Below are positions 45,872 through 55,420 of a DNA stretch of 64,000 nt, in pieces. A program made the position numbers and the translations under genes. This DNA comes from Vibrio pelagius (GTDB taxonomy: Bacteria; Pseudomonadota; Gammaproteobacteria; Enterobacterales; Vibrionaceae). Position 1 is the first letter of the stretch. Every line of letters begins with the position of its first letter. The notes beneath the pieces were generated by a model that had not been told where the DNA came from, did not search any database, and was given only the letters and a program-made list of their open reading frames with translations. The DNA lies in NCBI RefSeq assembly GCF_024347575.1, contig NZ_AP025504.1, positions 1,240,001 to 1,304,000 of the forward strand, in the 5' to 3' direction.

Positions 45872-46651
45872 ATGAAGTCATCGAAACCAAAATTCTCTGA
45901 AGGTCGTCGCCGCTTTCTGCGTGACACCGCAAGAACCGCGGCAGGGGTCGGCGCTGCGGCAACTGTGCTTGGGTTGCAATCCATGCAAAGCAAAGCGCGA
46001 GATACAACTGGTCTTCCAGTGAGACCGCCAGGCGCATTAGAGGGCGAGGCGTTTGAATCGGCCTGTGTGAGGTGTGGTTTGTGTGTTCAAGCTTGTCCCT
46101 ACGACACGTTAAAATTGGCAACACTGCTTTCGCCACTCCCTTCTGGGACTCCCTATTTTAATGCTCGAGATATTCCTTGCGAGATGTGTGAAGACATCCC
46201 TTGTGTGGTGGAATGCCCAACCGGTGCATTGGACCCACTACTTAAAGATATCGATGATGCGCGAATGGGTACGGCGGTATTGATCGACCACGAAAACTGC
46301 CTTAACTGGCGTGGTTTGCGTTGTGATGTATGTTATCGAGTATGTCCGTTAATCGATAAAGCGATCACATTAGAGCATGTCCGCAATGATCGAACCGGAT
46401 ACCACGCGAAGTTGATCCCAACCGTTCACTCTGACGCTTGTACTGGCTGTGGTAAGTGTGAACAGGCGTGTGTTCTTGACGTATCTGCAATTAAGGTGAT
46501 TCCGACCAACTTAGCTATGGGTAAGTTAGGTGAACATTACCAGTTAGGCTGGGAAGAGGTCGATAGAGATCTCAACAACGCGCCGGTTGAAGATGTGATT
46601 CCCACTGATGCACTTGAGTCTCTAAACTCCTTGAAGAAGGGGAATCTATAA
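45872..46651 (+). CDS. napG: ferredoxin-type protein NapG
   Basis: A 259-aa protein. Twin-arginine signal ([15 protein letters not shown]) and four cysteine clusters for [4Fe-4S] centres: [28 protein letters not shown], the wider-spaced [17 protein letters not shown] and [11 protein letters not shown]. NapG with NapH forms a quinol-oxidising complex that feeds electrons to periplasmic reductases, classically nitrate reductase NapA. The stop overlaps the napH ATG by one base (TAATGG). No napA, napB or napC is adjacent, so the electron acceptor here is unknown. The AraC-like or sensor genes upstream are divergent. Confidence 0.93.
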   Translation: MKSSKPKFSEGRRRFLRDTARTAAGVGAAATVLGLQSMQSKARDTTGLPVRPPGALEGEAFESACVRCGLCVQACPYDTLKLATLLSPLPSGTPYFNARDIPCEMCEDIPCVVECPTGALDPLLKDIDDARMGTAVLIDHENCLNWRGLRCDVCYRVCPLIDKAITLEHVRNDRTGYHAKLIPTVHSDACTGCGKCEQACVLDVSAIKVIPTNLAMGKLGEHYQLGWEEVDRDLNNAPVEDVIPTDALESLNSLKKGNL

Positions 46652-47496
46652 TGGCTAAGAATCTAGCAAAGAATGCAGGTAAAGAAGCGATCGAGACTTT
46701 AGGCTGGTGGCGAGCACATCGGTTTCTTATTCTAAGACGGTTATGCCAAATTGCGGTTATGGTCTGTTTTATCGCTGGCCCAACGTGGGGGATCCTGCAA
46801 GGCAATCTATCATCGAGTCTGCTTCTTGGGACAGTGCCTTTGAGTGATCCCTTGATTGTGATGCAGACCATAGCAGCGGGTCACATACCTGAACTCACGG
46901 TGCTCGCGGGCGCGGGGATAGTGATTGCTTTCTATTTGATCGTTGCGCCACGCGTCTTCTGTGGTTGGGTTTGCCCAATGAATATTGTGACTGACGCTGC
47001 TGCTTGGCTTCGCAGAAAAATGGGCTTGAAAGCGAGTTATCGTTGGTCACCGCAAATCCGTTACTGGTTAATCGGTGTGTTGCTGGTGGGCAGCGCAGTC
47101 ACTGGCACGGTTTTATGGGCGTGGCTTGATCCAGTGGCGACCCTGCATCGAGGCTTAGTGTTTGGCATGGGGGCAGGATGGATTCTCATAGTCTTAGTGT
47201 TTGTCGTCGATTTGCTGCTCGTTGAACACGGGTGGTGTGGCCATTTATGCCCATTGGGTGCTATGTACGGTGTGATTGGTCGTAAGAGTGTGATTCGCGT
47301 AAAAGCAGTTCGTCGCGAAGACTGCGATAAATGTATGGACTGTTTTTATGTATGTCCCGAGCCAGAGATACTTCGCCAGCCCTTGAAAGAAGGGGATAGA
47401 AGAATAATGTCGCAAAACTGCATCAGTTGCGGTCGCTGTGTAGATGTCTGTGCAGAAAAAGTCTTTGAGTTTAAAAGCCGGTTGGATGACAAGTAA
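46651..47496 (+). CDS. napH: quinol dehydrogenase membrane subunit NapH
   Basis: A 281-aa protein with four transmembrane helices (about residues 30-50, 75-95, 140-160 and 172-192), the two CxxxCP motifs CGWVCPMN and CGHLCPLG after TM2 and TM4, and two C-terminal [4Fe-4S] clusters (CDKCMDCFYVCP, CISCGRCVDVC). This is the full NapH layout. It anchors NapG and oxidises (mena)quinol. A terminator (47528) closes the two-gene operon. Confidence 0.94.
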   Translation: MAKNLAKNAGKEAIETLGWWRAHRFLILRRLCQIAVMVCFIAGPTWGILQGNLSSSLLLGTVPLSDPLIVMQTIAAGHIPELTVLAGAGIVIAFYLIVAPRVFCGWVCPMNIVTDAAAWLRRKMGLKASYRWSPQIRYWLIGVLLVGSAVTGTVLWAWLDPVATLHRGLVFGMGAGWILIVLVFVVDLLLVEHGWCGHLCPLGAMYGVIGRKSVIRVKAVRREDCDKCMDCFYVCPEPEILRQPLKEGDRRIMSQNCISCGRCVDVCAEKVFEFKSRLDDK

Positions 47497-47527
47497 CATA
47501 GCTCGTTGAAATGGTATTGAACACTCT

Positions 47528-47557
47528 AAACCACTTGCACTCGACAAGTGGTTTTTT
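47528..47557 (+). terminator. terminator of napGH
   Basis: Stem AAACCACTTG / CAAGTGGTTT with a 7-base loop, followed by TTTATT, 32 bases after the napH stop. Confidence 0.88.
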
Positions 47558-47824
47558 ATTCAAATCGATAAAATCCCTTCCCGTCCAATGGCTGATATTC
47601 CCAATTAAAAATTTGAGTGGTAACTCGAAAACATAAAATTTATTCAGAATCCAAACGTTTATTTACTACTGTTCTCAAAAATGAAACACATTCATATTTT
47701 AAATGGTTGAACAAATGTAACAAGAAATTTATAAAGTAGTAACGTTTGGCCGGGTGGTCTTTAAAGAAGCGAAGAATATAAATAATAGATGCTTCTGTCG
47801 GTATTGCTGCTTTGGAATTGCTTG

Positions 47825-49378
47825 ATGAAAATAAAACATAAACTTTTTGGCCTGACTGGCCTAGCGATCAGTGCGCTTATCGTTATCGTATTGATCACTG
47901 AAATCAGTAACTTAAAACTGATAAAACTAGAAAAAACCTTGATTGAGGTGAAAGATTTAGAGCTTTCACTGCAAGAGATGAAAAGGATAGAGCTTCAGTT
48001 TTTGAATTCGTCTGATACCCGCTTCTCTGCTCTGTTTTCAACGGAGTACGATCGTTTCAATGCGCTTTCACAGTCTTTACTTGCTCACCTTGTTGAACTT
48101 GAGGTTGTTGTGGATGATATGCCAAAGCTGCTGAAAGAAATAACGCAATACCAACAAGGGTTTGAGTCGTTAGTGCCGATTTATGGAGTGGACGAAACCA
48201 AAGCCTTAACCATCATCGCTCGGTCTGATTACCTCTACAATGATATCTACCGTATTTTCGAAAGTGTCGAGAGGCAGTTTGAGCAAGAGATTGAGTCTGC
48301 ACAGTCTTCGATTAACCAGTTTATTTTGATTTCGCTCTCTTTCGTCATTATTACACTTGTTCTGTTGTCTTACGGCTTGATCAACAGCATTCAACGCAGT
48401 ATCTCTAATTTAAATCTCATTACTAGCCAAGTGGCACGCGATCATGATTTAACGTTGCGAGCAACAGAATCTAACGATGAAATCGGTGATATTGCTAAGG
48501 GTACTAATACGCTGATTGTGAGTATTGAGAGTCTGATTACTCAGGTACAAAGCAGTGTCGAGAACCTAGGAGCGGTATCGGTGCAGCTTAGATCTAACAG
48601 TCATCAAACAGAACTTTCGTTACAACAACAACAGCTTGAAACTGACAGCGTTGCAACCGCCATCACTGAGATGGGGGAAACCATCAAGGAAGTTGCAGCT
48701 ACGACAGAGCATGCAGCGAGCAATACACAAAAAGGGTTCATGGTAGCGCAGCAGGGCTTAGTTGAAATTGAATCGACCAAGCAGACGGTGACAGAGCTGT
48801 CTAATGAGTTAGAGTCGGCAGAGAGTGAGATTGAACATCTGTCAGAGCTCTCTTCTCAAATCAGCTCTGTAATAGGCGTAATCCATGAGATTGCGGAGCA
48901 AACCAATCTACTGGCATTGAATGCTGCGATTGAAGCGGCACGTGCCGGTGAGCAAGGCCGCGGCTTTGCGGTTGTTGCAGATGAAGTAAGAACTCTAGCG
49001 AGTCGGACCCAAACGTCAACAGAAGAGATCTCGAGCATCATCACTTCAGTGCAGAGCCAAACTCAAGCGGTTGTGTCGACTATGAAAGGTTGTCGTACTA
49101 AAGGGACGTTGAGCGTAGAATCCTCGCAAGTGGCATACCAACAAATTGAAGCTGTGATGGACGAGATGCAGAAAATCTTGGACAGCAGCACACAGATTGC
49201 AGCAGCGGTGGAAGAGCAGAGTATGGTGTGTAATGAAGTCGCGCAGAATATTGTGGTAATTCGAGATACGACAACTACTAATGTTGAAGGCGTGTCTGAC
49301 AATACGCGCTCGACGGAGGTTGTGAATCAACAAACCACAGACCTACGAGGCGCGATTGAGGTCTTCAAGGTTCATTAA
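47825..49378 (+). CDS. methyl-accepting chemotaxis protein
   Basis: A 517-aa protein from [14 protein letters not shown]1 (about residues 8-27), a helical periplasmic sensor (about 28-160, possibly a four-helix bundle), TM2 (about 162-182), HAMP, and a signalling domain with the hairpin tip [20 protein letters not shown] and [15 protein letters not shown]. No CheR-binding pentapeptide at the C-terminus. I moved the start from ATG 47789 to ATG 47825 because the first 12 residues would otherwise precede the positively charged start of TM1 and have no ribosome-binding site. Ligand unknown. Monocistronic, with a terminator at 49467. Confidence 0.92.
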   Translation: MKIKHKLFGLTGLAISALIVIVLITEISNLKLIKLEKTLIEVKDLELSLQEMKRIELQFLNSSDTRFSALFSTEYDRFNALSQSLLAHLVELEVVVDDMPKLLKEITQYQQGFESLVPIYGVDETKALTIIARSDYLYNDIYRIFESVERQFEQEIESAQSSINQFILISLSFVIITLVLLSYGLINSIQRSISNLNLITSQVARDHDLTLRATESNDEIGDIAKGTNTLIVSIESLITQVQSSVENLGAVSVQLRSNSHQTELSLQQQQLETDSVATAITEMGETIKEVAATTEHAASNTQKGFMVAQQGLVEIESTKQTVTELSNELESAESEIEHLSELSSQISSVIGVIHEIAEQTNLLALNAAIEAARAGEQGRGFAVVADEVRTLASRTQTSTEEISSIITSVQSQTQAVVSTMKGCRTKGTLSVESSQVAYQQIEAVMDEMQKILDSSTQIAAAVEEQSMVCNEVAQNIVVIRDTTTTNVEGVSDNTRSTEVVNQQTTDLRGAIEVFKVH

Positions 49379-49466
49379 TAACATCAGCCTCTATTGAGTA
49401 AGGGTGAGTCTAGTTAGAAATCGATCAAAACTAAGAGCCTTAGTTATTAGCGCAATGTACCTGTTT

Positions 49467-49498
49467 AACGCCCAAAGCGAAATTCGTTTTGGGCGTTT
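49467..49498. terminator. bidirectional terminator between chemoreceptor and MFS genes
   Basis: AACGCCCAAA / TTTGGGCGTT stem with an inner CGAA/TTCG helix, and T or A tracts on both sides, between convergent genes. Confidence 0.85.
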
Positions 49499-49516
49499 GT
49501 ATATCTTATTATGCGA

Positions 49517-50728
49517 TTAGCGAATAGAACGAACACTGGTCGTCATTAACCAAAATGCGGTTAGTAGCTGTGTAACAAAACACCCCACGAACAGCCACTG
49601 AGTACCAATCAGTGATGTTAAGTAGCCAGAACTAGCAAGGCCAAATGGCATTAGGAGTTTGAATAGCGAGCCTGTTAACCCGTTTACTCGACCGAGAACG
49701 CTGACATCAAAGGCTTCTTGGCGGTAACTCCAGATACAGATGCTGCTATATAGACCCACAGCGGACACCCAAAAGAACCCAGCAATAAGCGCTGTTTGAT
49801 TATCCATTATAAGTGGAATAACAAACCCGATGGATTCGAGTGCGATAGAGATAATGAGAAGCCATCCCAGCCCCCATTTCTTGCGTAATTTGTCGGCGCT
49901 GAATGCACCAATAAGACCACCAATGCCAGAAGCGACGATCAGATAACTGACTCCCACTGCATTTAACCCTAAATCTGCTTTGGCATAGTAGATTGCCTGA
50001 ATCCAGAATACGGCACCTGTTGTGTTGATGATCATGACTGCAAGAGTAATTAACCACATGTTCTGCTCATTGCGTAGTGCTTGCCATCCCTCTTTTATGG
50101 CATTGAAAGTGCTTTGTTTGTCTCTGTTGATGGGTGTTTTTACGTCGAGCCTTTTGAGCTGCCAAAAAGCCAGTAGCATTAAAAGCGCAACACCGATAAA
50201 GACGTTGTGAATCGTCGCCAGTAACATGATGGCTCCAGAGAGCACAGGTCCAACGGTTTCCATAAAACTGCCCAAGGAGCTCATTCGAGCTGTGGCCACA
50301 TTTTGAGTTTCATGAGAAAGCGCGCTTTTCTGAATCGACATACGCGCATTGTGGTAGCCGTAGTTAAACGCCATCATCAAGAAAGCACATGGAAACAGAA
50401 CCCATAATGGCTCAGCTAGGAACTCAACCGCCAGGAACGAGATAAACACCGTCATAGCCTGACCAAGTAACATGGTCAGCGACCACTGCTTTTTATCACT
50501 GCGGTCAACCCACACGCCAATAAATAGAGCCAGCAATAGATTGGGCAGAAACTCAACGGCTCTCATCCAACCCATCCACTCGGAGGATTGGGTCAATTCA
50601 TACACTAACAACGGTAATGCAAGTGTGTAGATTTGGCTCGCAAAGCTCACAAACAGAGCACTGCTAAACAACGTAACGAAGGTTCTATTCTTCCAGATGG
50701 AGCCATGAGACTCAGCTAACGTATTCAT
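49517..50728 (-). CDS. MFS transporter (DHA3/EntS-like)
   Basis: A 403-aa protein with about 12 transmembrane helices and the loop 2-3 signature GVWVDRSDKKQW. The start (NRTFVTLFSSALFVSFASQI) is typical of the MFS_3 drug or siderophore exporters. AAGGAT lies before ATG 50728. It is divergent from an SgrR-like regulator; in enterobacteria SgrR likewise sits beside a sugar-efflux MFS gene, so this transporter may be its target. Substrate unknown. Confidence 0.86.
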   Translation of the reverse strand: MNTLAESHGSIWKNRTFVTLFSSALFVSFASQIYTLALPLLVYELTQSSEWMGWMRAVEFLPNLLLALFIGVWVDRSDKKQWSLTMLLGQAMTVFISFLAVEFLAEPLWVLFPCAFLMMAFNYGYHNARMSIQKSALSHETQNVATARMSSLGSFMETVGPVLSGAIMLLATIHNVFIGVALLMLLAFWQLKRLDVKTPINRDKQSTFNAIKEGWQALRNEQNMWLITLAVMIINTTGAVFWIQAIYYAKADLGLNAVGVSYLIVASGIGGLIGAFSADKLRKKWGLGWLLIISIALESIGFVIPLIMDNQTALIAGFFWVSAVGLYSSICIWSYRQEAFDVSVLGRVNGLTGSLFKLLMPFGLASSGYLTSLIGTQWLFVGCFVTQLLTAFWLMTTSVRSIR

Positions 50729-50819
50729 CTAAATATCCTTTTTATTTTTGGTAACACGGTTATTATTTGAAAATAAAAGATGAAGAAAAATAGAAATATA
50801 ATTTTAGGATTTCACCTTT

Positions 50820-52508
50820 ATGCGTTATTGGTTAGCTTTGGTATTTTTGCGAGATTTTGGATTCGAGATAGGTCGATGGACACCGATTTCATTGGATGAC
50901 ATTACGAAAGCGTTGAATTGCACGCGTCGTAACGCTCAGTTGGTTATCAAAAGGCTGGTGGAAGAGTCGATCATTGATTGGAAGTCGGGTGTTGGCAGAG
51001 GTAATTTGCCTCAGCTTCTGCTTAAAGAGTCGGTAAACACCACACTAATCGAACAAGCTAAGTTCTGGATGAACGAGGGAAAAGCCGATCAAGCGTTGAA
51101 CCTAATCAGAAACAAAGATCGAGATCAGTTTATTGCCGAGTTCGTTAGTCAATATCAACAGCAAGATAGCGAGCAAGACATCCTCCAAATCCCTTTTTAT
51201 CGAGCGACGCACAGCTTGATCCCCTATGAAATATCCAGGCGTACTGAACAGCACATCGCTGATTACCTCTATGCGAACCTGTTACGTTTCAACAGAGATA
51301 CAGGCCAGTTGGAAGGCGATTTAGCGCAAACTTGGGTGCATACAGGCGATATGCTAGAGGTTCGACTGCGTAAGTCACTTAAGTTCTGGGATGGCTCAGC
51401 ACTGACTGCATTTGATGTGAAGGCAGCCTATGAATCGATCATCTCGTCAAACTCGGTGAGCCGAGGTCTGTTCTTACTCATTGATGAGTTTTCTGTGGTC
51501 GACGAGTACACCTTACGAATTCGCTCCAAACGTTTGTCTCATTATCTGCCAAGGCTGATGGCGCATGGTGCGCTATCGGTTTCCAAATTGAACAGCTACG
51601 GTACGATAGTCGGAAGTGGAGCGTTTCGATTGGTAGAGCAAACCGATTACCGAACGCTACTTACTGCGTCTCCTCATTATCACGGCTATCGACCTTGGCT
51701 AGATGGCGTAGAAATCTGGAACATGGGCTTATCTGCAAATGACTTTCAAATGCATTGCGATATTGTGCATGGCAGCTCTGCCCCGGATATTGCTGATGAA
51801 TTCACACAGGTACAACAGTGGGAAGAGGGCTGTATCTACGCTTGTTTAAACAGTGCAAACAACGCATGGATGAAGTTGGCAAATCATCGTCGATACATCC
51901 AACAGTTGCTGCAATCCTTGCCGATGAATGGTGTGAGAGACACTATGATTTATCGACGAGCCTCAGGAATGACAAGCCTTGAACCCTTAAAACTTGGTAA
52001 AGCAGTGGACTTGTCTTTCGCGAATCAGGTACCGCTGGAGGTGTTAACTTATCAGCTGCCTGGGCATATTGAAGCGGCTGAAAACATCACTGATTTGCTA
52101 TGTCAGCATGGCTTAAACTCAAACCTTACCGTGCTGCCATACCCTGAATTTGACCAAGTAGAACGACAATCGAGTGCGGATATTATTGTTTCTGGTGAGG
52201 TGTTTGGTGAACATAAAGAGAGTTCCTGGCTCGGATGGTTGTTGTGCACTAACACCGTGACGGCGACTCTGAATAAGCAATCAAAGACTTGGTTCGAACA
52301 GCAAGTCTTTGATAATTTGGCTCAATCTGATGAAAGTAAGCGTGTACAAGGTTATCAGCGAATTGAGCGCGAATTGATTCGAAAAGCGATCTATATTCCT
52401 CTTTTTCAATGCGCGCAAGATATGAGAATCTCTCATAAAGTGAATGCGATGGATCTTCTTACTAATGGCTGGATCGACTTCAATCAGGTTGTCTTTGAAG
52501 GCCGCTAA
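50820..52508 (+). CDS. SgrR-family transcriptional regulator
   Basis: A 562-aa protein. N-terminal winged HTH (ISLDDITKALNCTRRNAQLV, about residues 22-41) followed by a solute-binding-protein-like SBP_bac_5 domain (about 160-540; AQTWVHTGDMLEVRLRKSLK, FWDGSALTAFDVKAAYESI). This pairing and length (E. coli SgrR is about 550 aa) define the SgrR family, in which the binding domain senses a small molecule, for SgrR a sign of sugar-phosphate stress. AGGAT precedes the ATG. Divergent from the MFS gene across 91 bp. Whether sugar phosphate is the signal here is not known. Confidence 0.87.
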   Translation: MRYWLALVFLRDFGFEIGRWTPISLDDITKALNCTRRNAQLVIKRLVEESIIDWKSGVGRGNLPQLLLKESVNTTLIEQAKFWMNEGKADQALNLIRNKDRDQFIAEFVSQYQQQDSEQDILQIPFYRATHSLIPYEISRRTEQHIADYLYANLLRFNRDTGQLEGDLAQTWVHTGDMLEVRLRKSLKFWDGSALTAFDVKAAYESIISSNSVSRGLFLLIDEFSVVDEYTLRIRSKRLSHYLPRLMAHGALSVSKLNSYGTIVGSGAFRLVEQTDYRTLLTASPHYHGYRPWLDGVEIWNMGLSANDFQMHCDIVHGSSAPDIADEFTQVQQWEEGCIYACLNSANNAWMKLANHRRYIQQLLQSLPMNGVRDTMIYRRASGMTSLEPLKLGKAVDLSFANQVPLEVLTYQLPGHIEAAENITDLLCQHGLNSNLTVLPYPEFDQVERQSSADIIVSGEVFGEHKESSWLGWLLCTNTVTATLNKQSKTWFEQQVFDNLAQSDESKRVQGYQRIERELIRKAIYIPLFQCAQDMRISHKVNAMDLLTNGWIDFNQVVFEGR

Positions 52509-52740
52509 AGGAGAACAAATCTAGAATAGATAAAGTCGTTTGCCGTTATTGGCGAGGTAGAAACCGAATTGAGGCGCGCAACGACGAGCTCGAAGTGTTG
52601 ATTAAAGATAAGAGATAAAAAGTGAACAACGCAAAATACCTGACGAATTTGCGCACAAAAACGATTTCGTTCACGCTTTAGTAAATAATAATCTGCAAAA
52701 TGATTACCTCACTCTCAAGAGTGCTGTTAGTATGGATGCA

Positions 52741-52837
52741 AATAGTCGGGGGGCAATTACACCATGTTGTATTTGCTGAGATCGAATTTCGAGACCCGTT
52801 GAACCTGATTCAGTTAGTACTGGCGTAGGGAACTATT
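52741..52837 (+). promoter_or_regulatory. TPP riboswitch (THI element)
   Basis: Conserved blocks in order: P1 arm AATAGT (52741), CTGAGA (52776), ACCCGTTGAACCTGATT (52794), CTGGCGTAGGGAA (52820) and closing P1 arm ACTATT (52832). It precedes thiD and the thiamin-precursor operon, as expected; TPP binding should shut the operon down. Confidence 0.95.
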
Positions 52838-52951
52838 GATACTAAAACCTATGCGGTACCGACTTTCATTCCATCGATCCTTCGATCTCTGGTGCCTGCC
52901 ATCTCGGTTTTAGTTCAGTTCTCCTGCGTCTTTTAGATGGTAGGAGCGACC
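52838..52951 (+). promoter_or_regulatory. riboswitch expression platform and thiD ribosome-binding site
   Basis: ACTAAAACC (52841-52849) is complementary to GGTTTTAGT (52906-52914), enclosing a long hairpin. CTCCT (52921-52925) can pair with the thiD Shine-Dalgarno AGGAG (52942-52946). No T-run follows any hairpin, so control of translation rather than termination is the likelier mechanism. The folding is my reading and was not computed. Confidence 0.45.
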
Positions 52952-53812
52952 ATGACACAGCATTCCAGCACCCAAATCGACATTCAGTCCATTTCTTCAA
53001 GCACTCCAATTGTGTTAACCATTGCGGGTTCAGACAGTGGCGGCGGCGCGGGTATTCAAGCCGATATCAAAGCCATGTCTGCGACCGGTAGTTTTGCATG
53101 TTCAGTGATCACTGCAATCACGTCGCAAAATACACAAGGCGTTTCCGCCATCTTTCCGATTCCATTAGATCATGTTGCAAGCCAGCTTGATGCAGTATTC
53201 AGTGACCTGAACGTCGTTGCGGTCAAAGTCGGCATGTTGGCAGATTCAAACATCATCAAGGTTGTAGCGGATAAGATTAAGCAGTATCAACCCAAACATC
53301 TGGTTATTGACCCAGTAATGGTTGCGACCAGTGGCGACTTGTTGCTTGAGCAGTCAGCCATCAGTACCTTGAAAGAAACGCTTATTCCACTTGCCGACAT
53401 CATTACACCTAACTTGCCGGAAGGCGCTGCATTGACTGGGAAACCTGTTCCTGAAAGCGAAGCCGACATGCAAGATATGGTTGAAGAACTTCGCGCGTTG
53501 GGTGCGAAAGCAGTGCTGTTGAAAGGTGGCCACTTAGAGCAAGACGAAAACAGCAATGACCTAATGATTTTGCCAACAAGCACTGCTCTCATCAGCGCAA
53601 AACGCTTCCCAACCAAGAACACTCACGGAACGGGATGCACGCTTTCTTCGGCTATTGCCTCTTACCTTGCGCAAGGGAATGAGCTGACTCAATCCGTTGA
53701 GCTTGGTAAGCGCTATATCTCGGAAGCGATTGCCCACGCAGATCAATTAAATGTCGGTCAAGGGCACGGACCTGTGAATCACTTCTACGCAGGTCATGCT
53801 GATGTCCGCTAA
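52952..53812 (+). CDS. thiD: hydroxymethylpyrimidine/phosphomethylpyrimidine kinase
   Basis: A 286-aa single-domain ThiD. VLTIAGSDSGGGAGIQADIK is the N-terminal family signature, with the substrate-binding loop AITSQNTQGV and the ATP/anion-hole motif THGTGCTLSSAIA near the C-terminus, including the family Cys and Gly residues. It phosphorylates HMP twice on the way to thiamin. I chose ATG 52952 (AGGAG 5 bases upstream) over ATG 52937, which has no ribosome-binding site. First gene behind the TPP riboswitch; the ATPase gene overlaps its end. Confidence 0.95.
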   Translation: MTQHSSTQIDIQSISSSTPIVLTIAGSDSGGGAGIQADIKAMSATGSFACSVITAITSQNTQGVSAIFPIPLDHVASQLDAVFSDLNVVAVKVGMLADSNIIKVVADKIKQYQPKHLVIDPVMVATSGDLLLEQSAISTLKETLIPLADIITPNLPEGAALTGKPVPESEADMQDMVEELRALGAKAVLLKGGHLEQDENSNDLMILPTSTALISAKRFPTKNTHGTGCTLSSAIASYLAQGNELTQSVELGKRYISEAIAHADQLNVGQGHGPVNHFYAGHADVR

Positions 53813-54581
53813 ATCCCTTGGCGTTGAAATCACCAGTGCCAGCATTCGTTATCTCGATAACCAACAGCCGACGTTACAAGGCCTGAGCTTATCGATTCCT
53901 GCATCTCAATGGACCGTGTTATTGGGCAGAAGTGGCTGCGGGAAAACGACCATTTTACGTTATCTCGCTGGTCTATTGGGTGAGAGCATCGAGTGGCAAG
54001 GTGTCGTGAAGACGAGTGATGGTCAATCGCTAGAGGGCAAGGTTGCTTACATGGCACAGCAAGATCTGCTGCTGCCTTGGTTATCGGTGATTGATAACGT
54101 ATGTCTAAGCCATCGCTTTACTGGGAAAGACACCCAAAGCTTGGAAAGTACTTTAAGCGATGCAGACAACCACGCAAGAGCTTTGTCTTTGCTGAAATCG
54201 GTTGGGCTTGCTGATTATGCTCACGCTATGCCACAACAACTGTCTGGTGGCATGCGTCAACGTGTTGCGTTAGCGCGAACGCTTATGCAAGACAAACCTA
54301 TCGTATTGATGGATGAGCCTTTCTCCGCGTTAGATGCGGTAACAAGGCACAAACTGCAAACCTTAGCGGCTCACTTGCTACAAGATAAAACCGTGGTCTT
54401 GATTACTCATGATCCACAAGAAGCGGTGCGCTTGGCACACAACCTTTACGTGTTGCAAGGCTCACCCGCATCTGCTCAATCACTGCAAGTTCCGACAACA
54501 TTGCCTCCAAGAACCCTAGATGGTCAGTGCGCGAGCATTCAGCAGAAAATATTAGAGCAGTTGGAGCAAGACTATGCATAG
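53802..54581 (+). CDS. thiZ: ABC transporter ATP-binding protein for a thiamin precursor
   Basis: A 259-aa ABC ATPase with Walker A GRSGCGKTT, Q-loop AYMAQQDLLLPW, signature LSGGMRQR, Walker B PIVLMDEP and H-loop VLITHD. It belongs to the nitrate/sulfonate/taurine-type group, as do ThiZ proteins. ATG 53802 has AGGT 7 bases upstream, making it likelier than ATG 53796, which sits on top of that site; both overlap thiD. Overlaps the permease by 8 bp. Its position between thiD and tenA under a TPP riboswitch supports import of a pyrimidine fragment of thiamin. Confidence 0.9.
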   Translation: MSAKSLGVEITSASIRYLDNQQPTLQGLSLSIPASQWTVLLGRSGCGKTTILRYLAGLLGESIEWQGVVKTSDGQSLEGKVAYMAQQDLLLPWLSVIDNVCLSHRFTGKDTQSLESTLSDADNHARALSLLKSVGLADYAHAMPQQLSGGMRQRVALARTLMQDKPIVLMDEPFSALDAVTRHKLQTLAAHLLQDKTVVLITHDPQEAVRLAHNLYVLQGSPASAQSLQVPTTLPPRTLDGQCASIQQKILEQLEQDYA

Positions 54582-55377
54582 TTCCCAAGCGCTAGCCAAG
54601 CCTCAATCGGCATCGAACTATAAGAATCACTCTATGAGCCCGTTACTGCGTGTCGTGATAAGTACTGTAATTATTCTGGGTCTGTGGCAGTTGGTGGTTG
54701 TGGTGTTTGAAATGCCGAGCTTTATTTTGCCAGCTCCGATGGAAGTGTTTAACAAGCTGATTGAACGCTATGACGTGTTGTTCAAGCACACATGGGTTAC
54801 CGCCCAAGAGATCCTACTGGGGTTGCTACTTGGCTTATCGATGGGTTTGTTCTTCGCACTTCAAATGTTGCTATTCGAACCGCTTAAACGTTGGTTGCTG
54901 CCTATTCTGATCGCAAGTCAGGCTGTTCCTGTCTTTGCAATTGCGCCAGTCCTGATGCTGTGGCTTGGCTACGGTATCGCTTCGAAGGTTGTGATGGCGG
55001 CGATCATTATTTTCTTCCCAGTGACTACGTGCTGCTACGACGGTTTACGCAATACCCCGCGTGGCTATCTCGATCTGGCTCAAACCATGGGCGCCACCAA
55101 ATGGCAAAGGTTACGTCATATCCAGCTGCCAGCGGCACTGCCGACTTTGGCATCAGGTGTACGTGTGGCTGTAGTGATTGCACCAATTGGTGCGGTTGTC
55201 GGTGAATGGGTGGGTTCAAGTGAAGGGCTTGGCTACCTGATGCTACAAGCTAACGCACGAATGATTATTGATGAGATGTTTGCTGCGCTATTTATCTTAG
55301 CTGTGCTCTCTATCTCACTCTACTTTGTTACAGACAAATTACTCAAAAAGGCGATCCCTTGGGAAAGCCGCAACTAA
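54574..55377 (+). CDS. thiX: ABC transporter permease for a thiamin precursor
   Basis: A 267-aa inner-membrane permease with about six transmembrane helices and the BPD_transp_1 coupling loop (LDLAQTMGATKWQRLRHIQL, then PAALP), which docks onto the ATPase. Its start overlaps the ATPase stop, indicating coupled translation. Together with the binding protein after it, it forms a ThiXYZ-type importer of formylaminopyrimidine or HMP; the exact substrate is inferred from the neighbouring thiD and tenA. Confidence 0.9.
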   Translation: MHSSQALAKPQSASNYKNHSMSPLLRVVISTVIILGLWQLVVVVFEMPSFILPAPMEVFNKLIERYDVLFKHTWVTAQEILLGLLLGLSMGLFFALQMLLFEPLKRWLLPILIASQAVPVFAIAPVLMLWLGYGIASKVVMAAIIIFFPVTTCCYDGLRNTPRGYLDLAQTMGATKWQRLRHIQLPAALPTLASGVRVAVVIAPIGAVVGEWVGSSEGLGYLMLQANARMIIDEMFAALFILAVLSISLYFVTDKLLKKAIPWESRN

Positions 55378-55420
55378 ACAAAATCTATAAAAATAGAAAG
55401 TTCAAAAGGAAAGGTTAACC

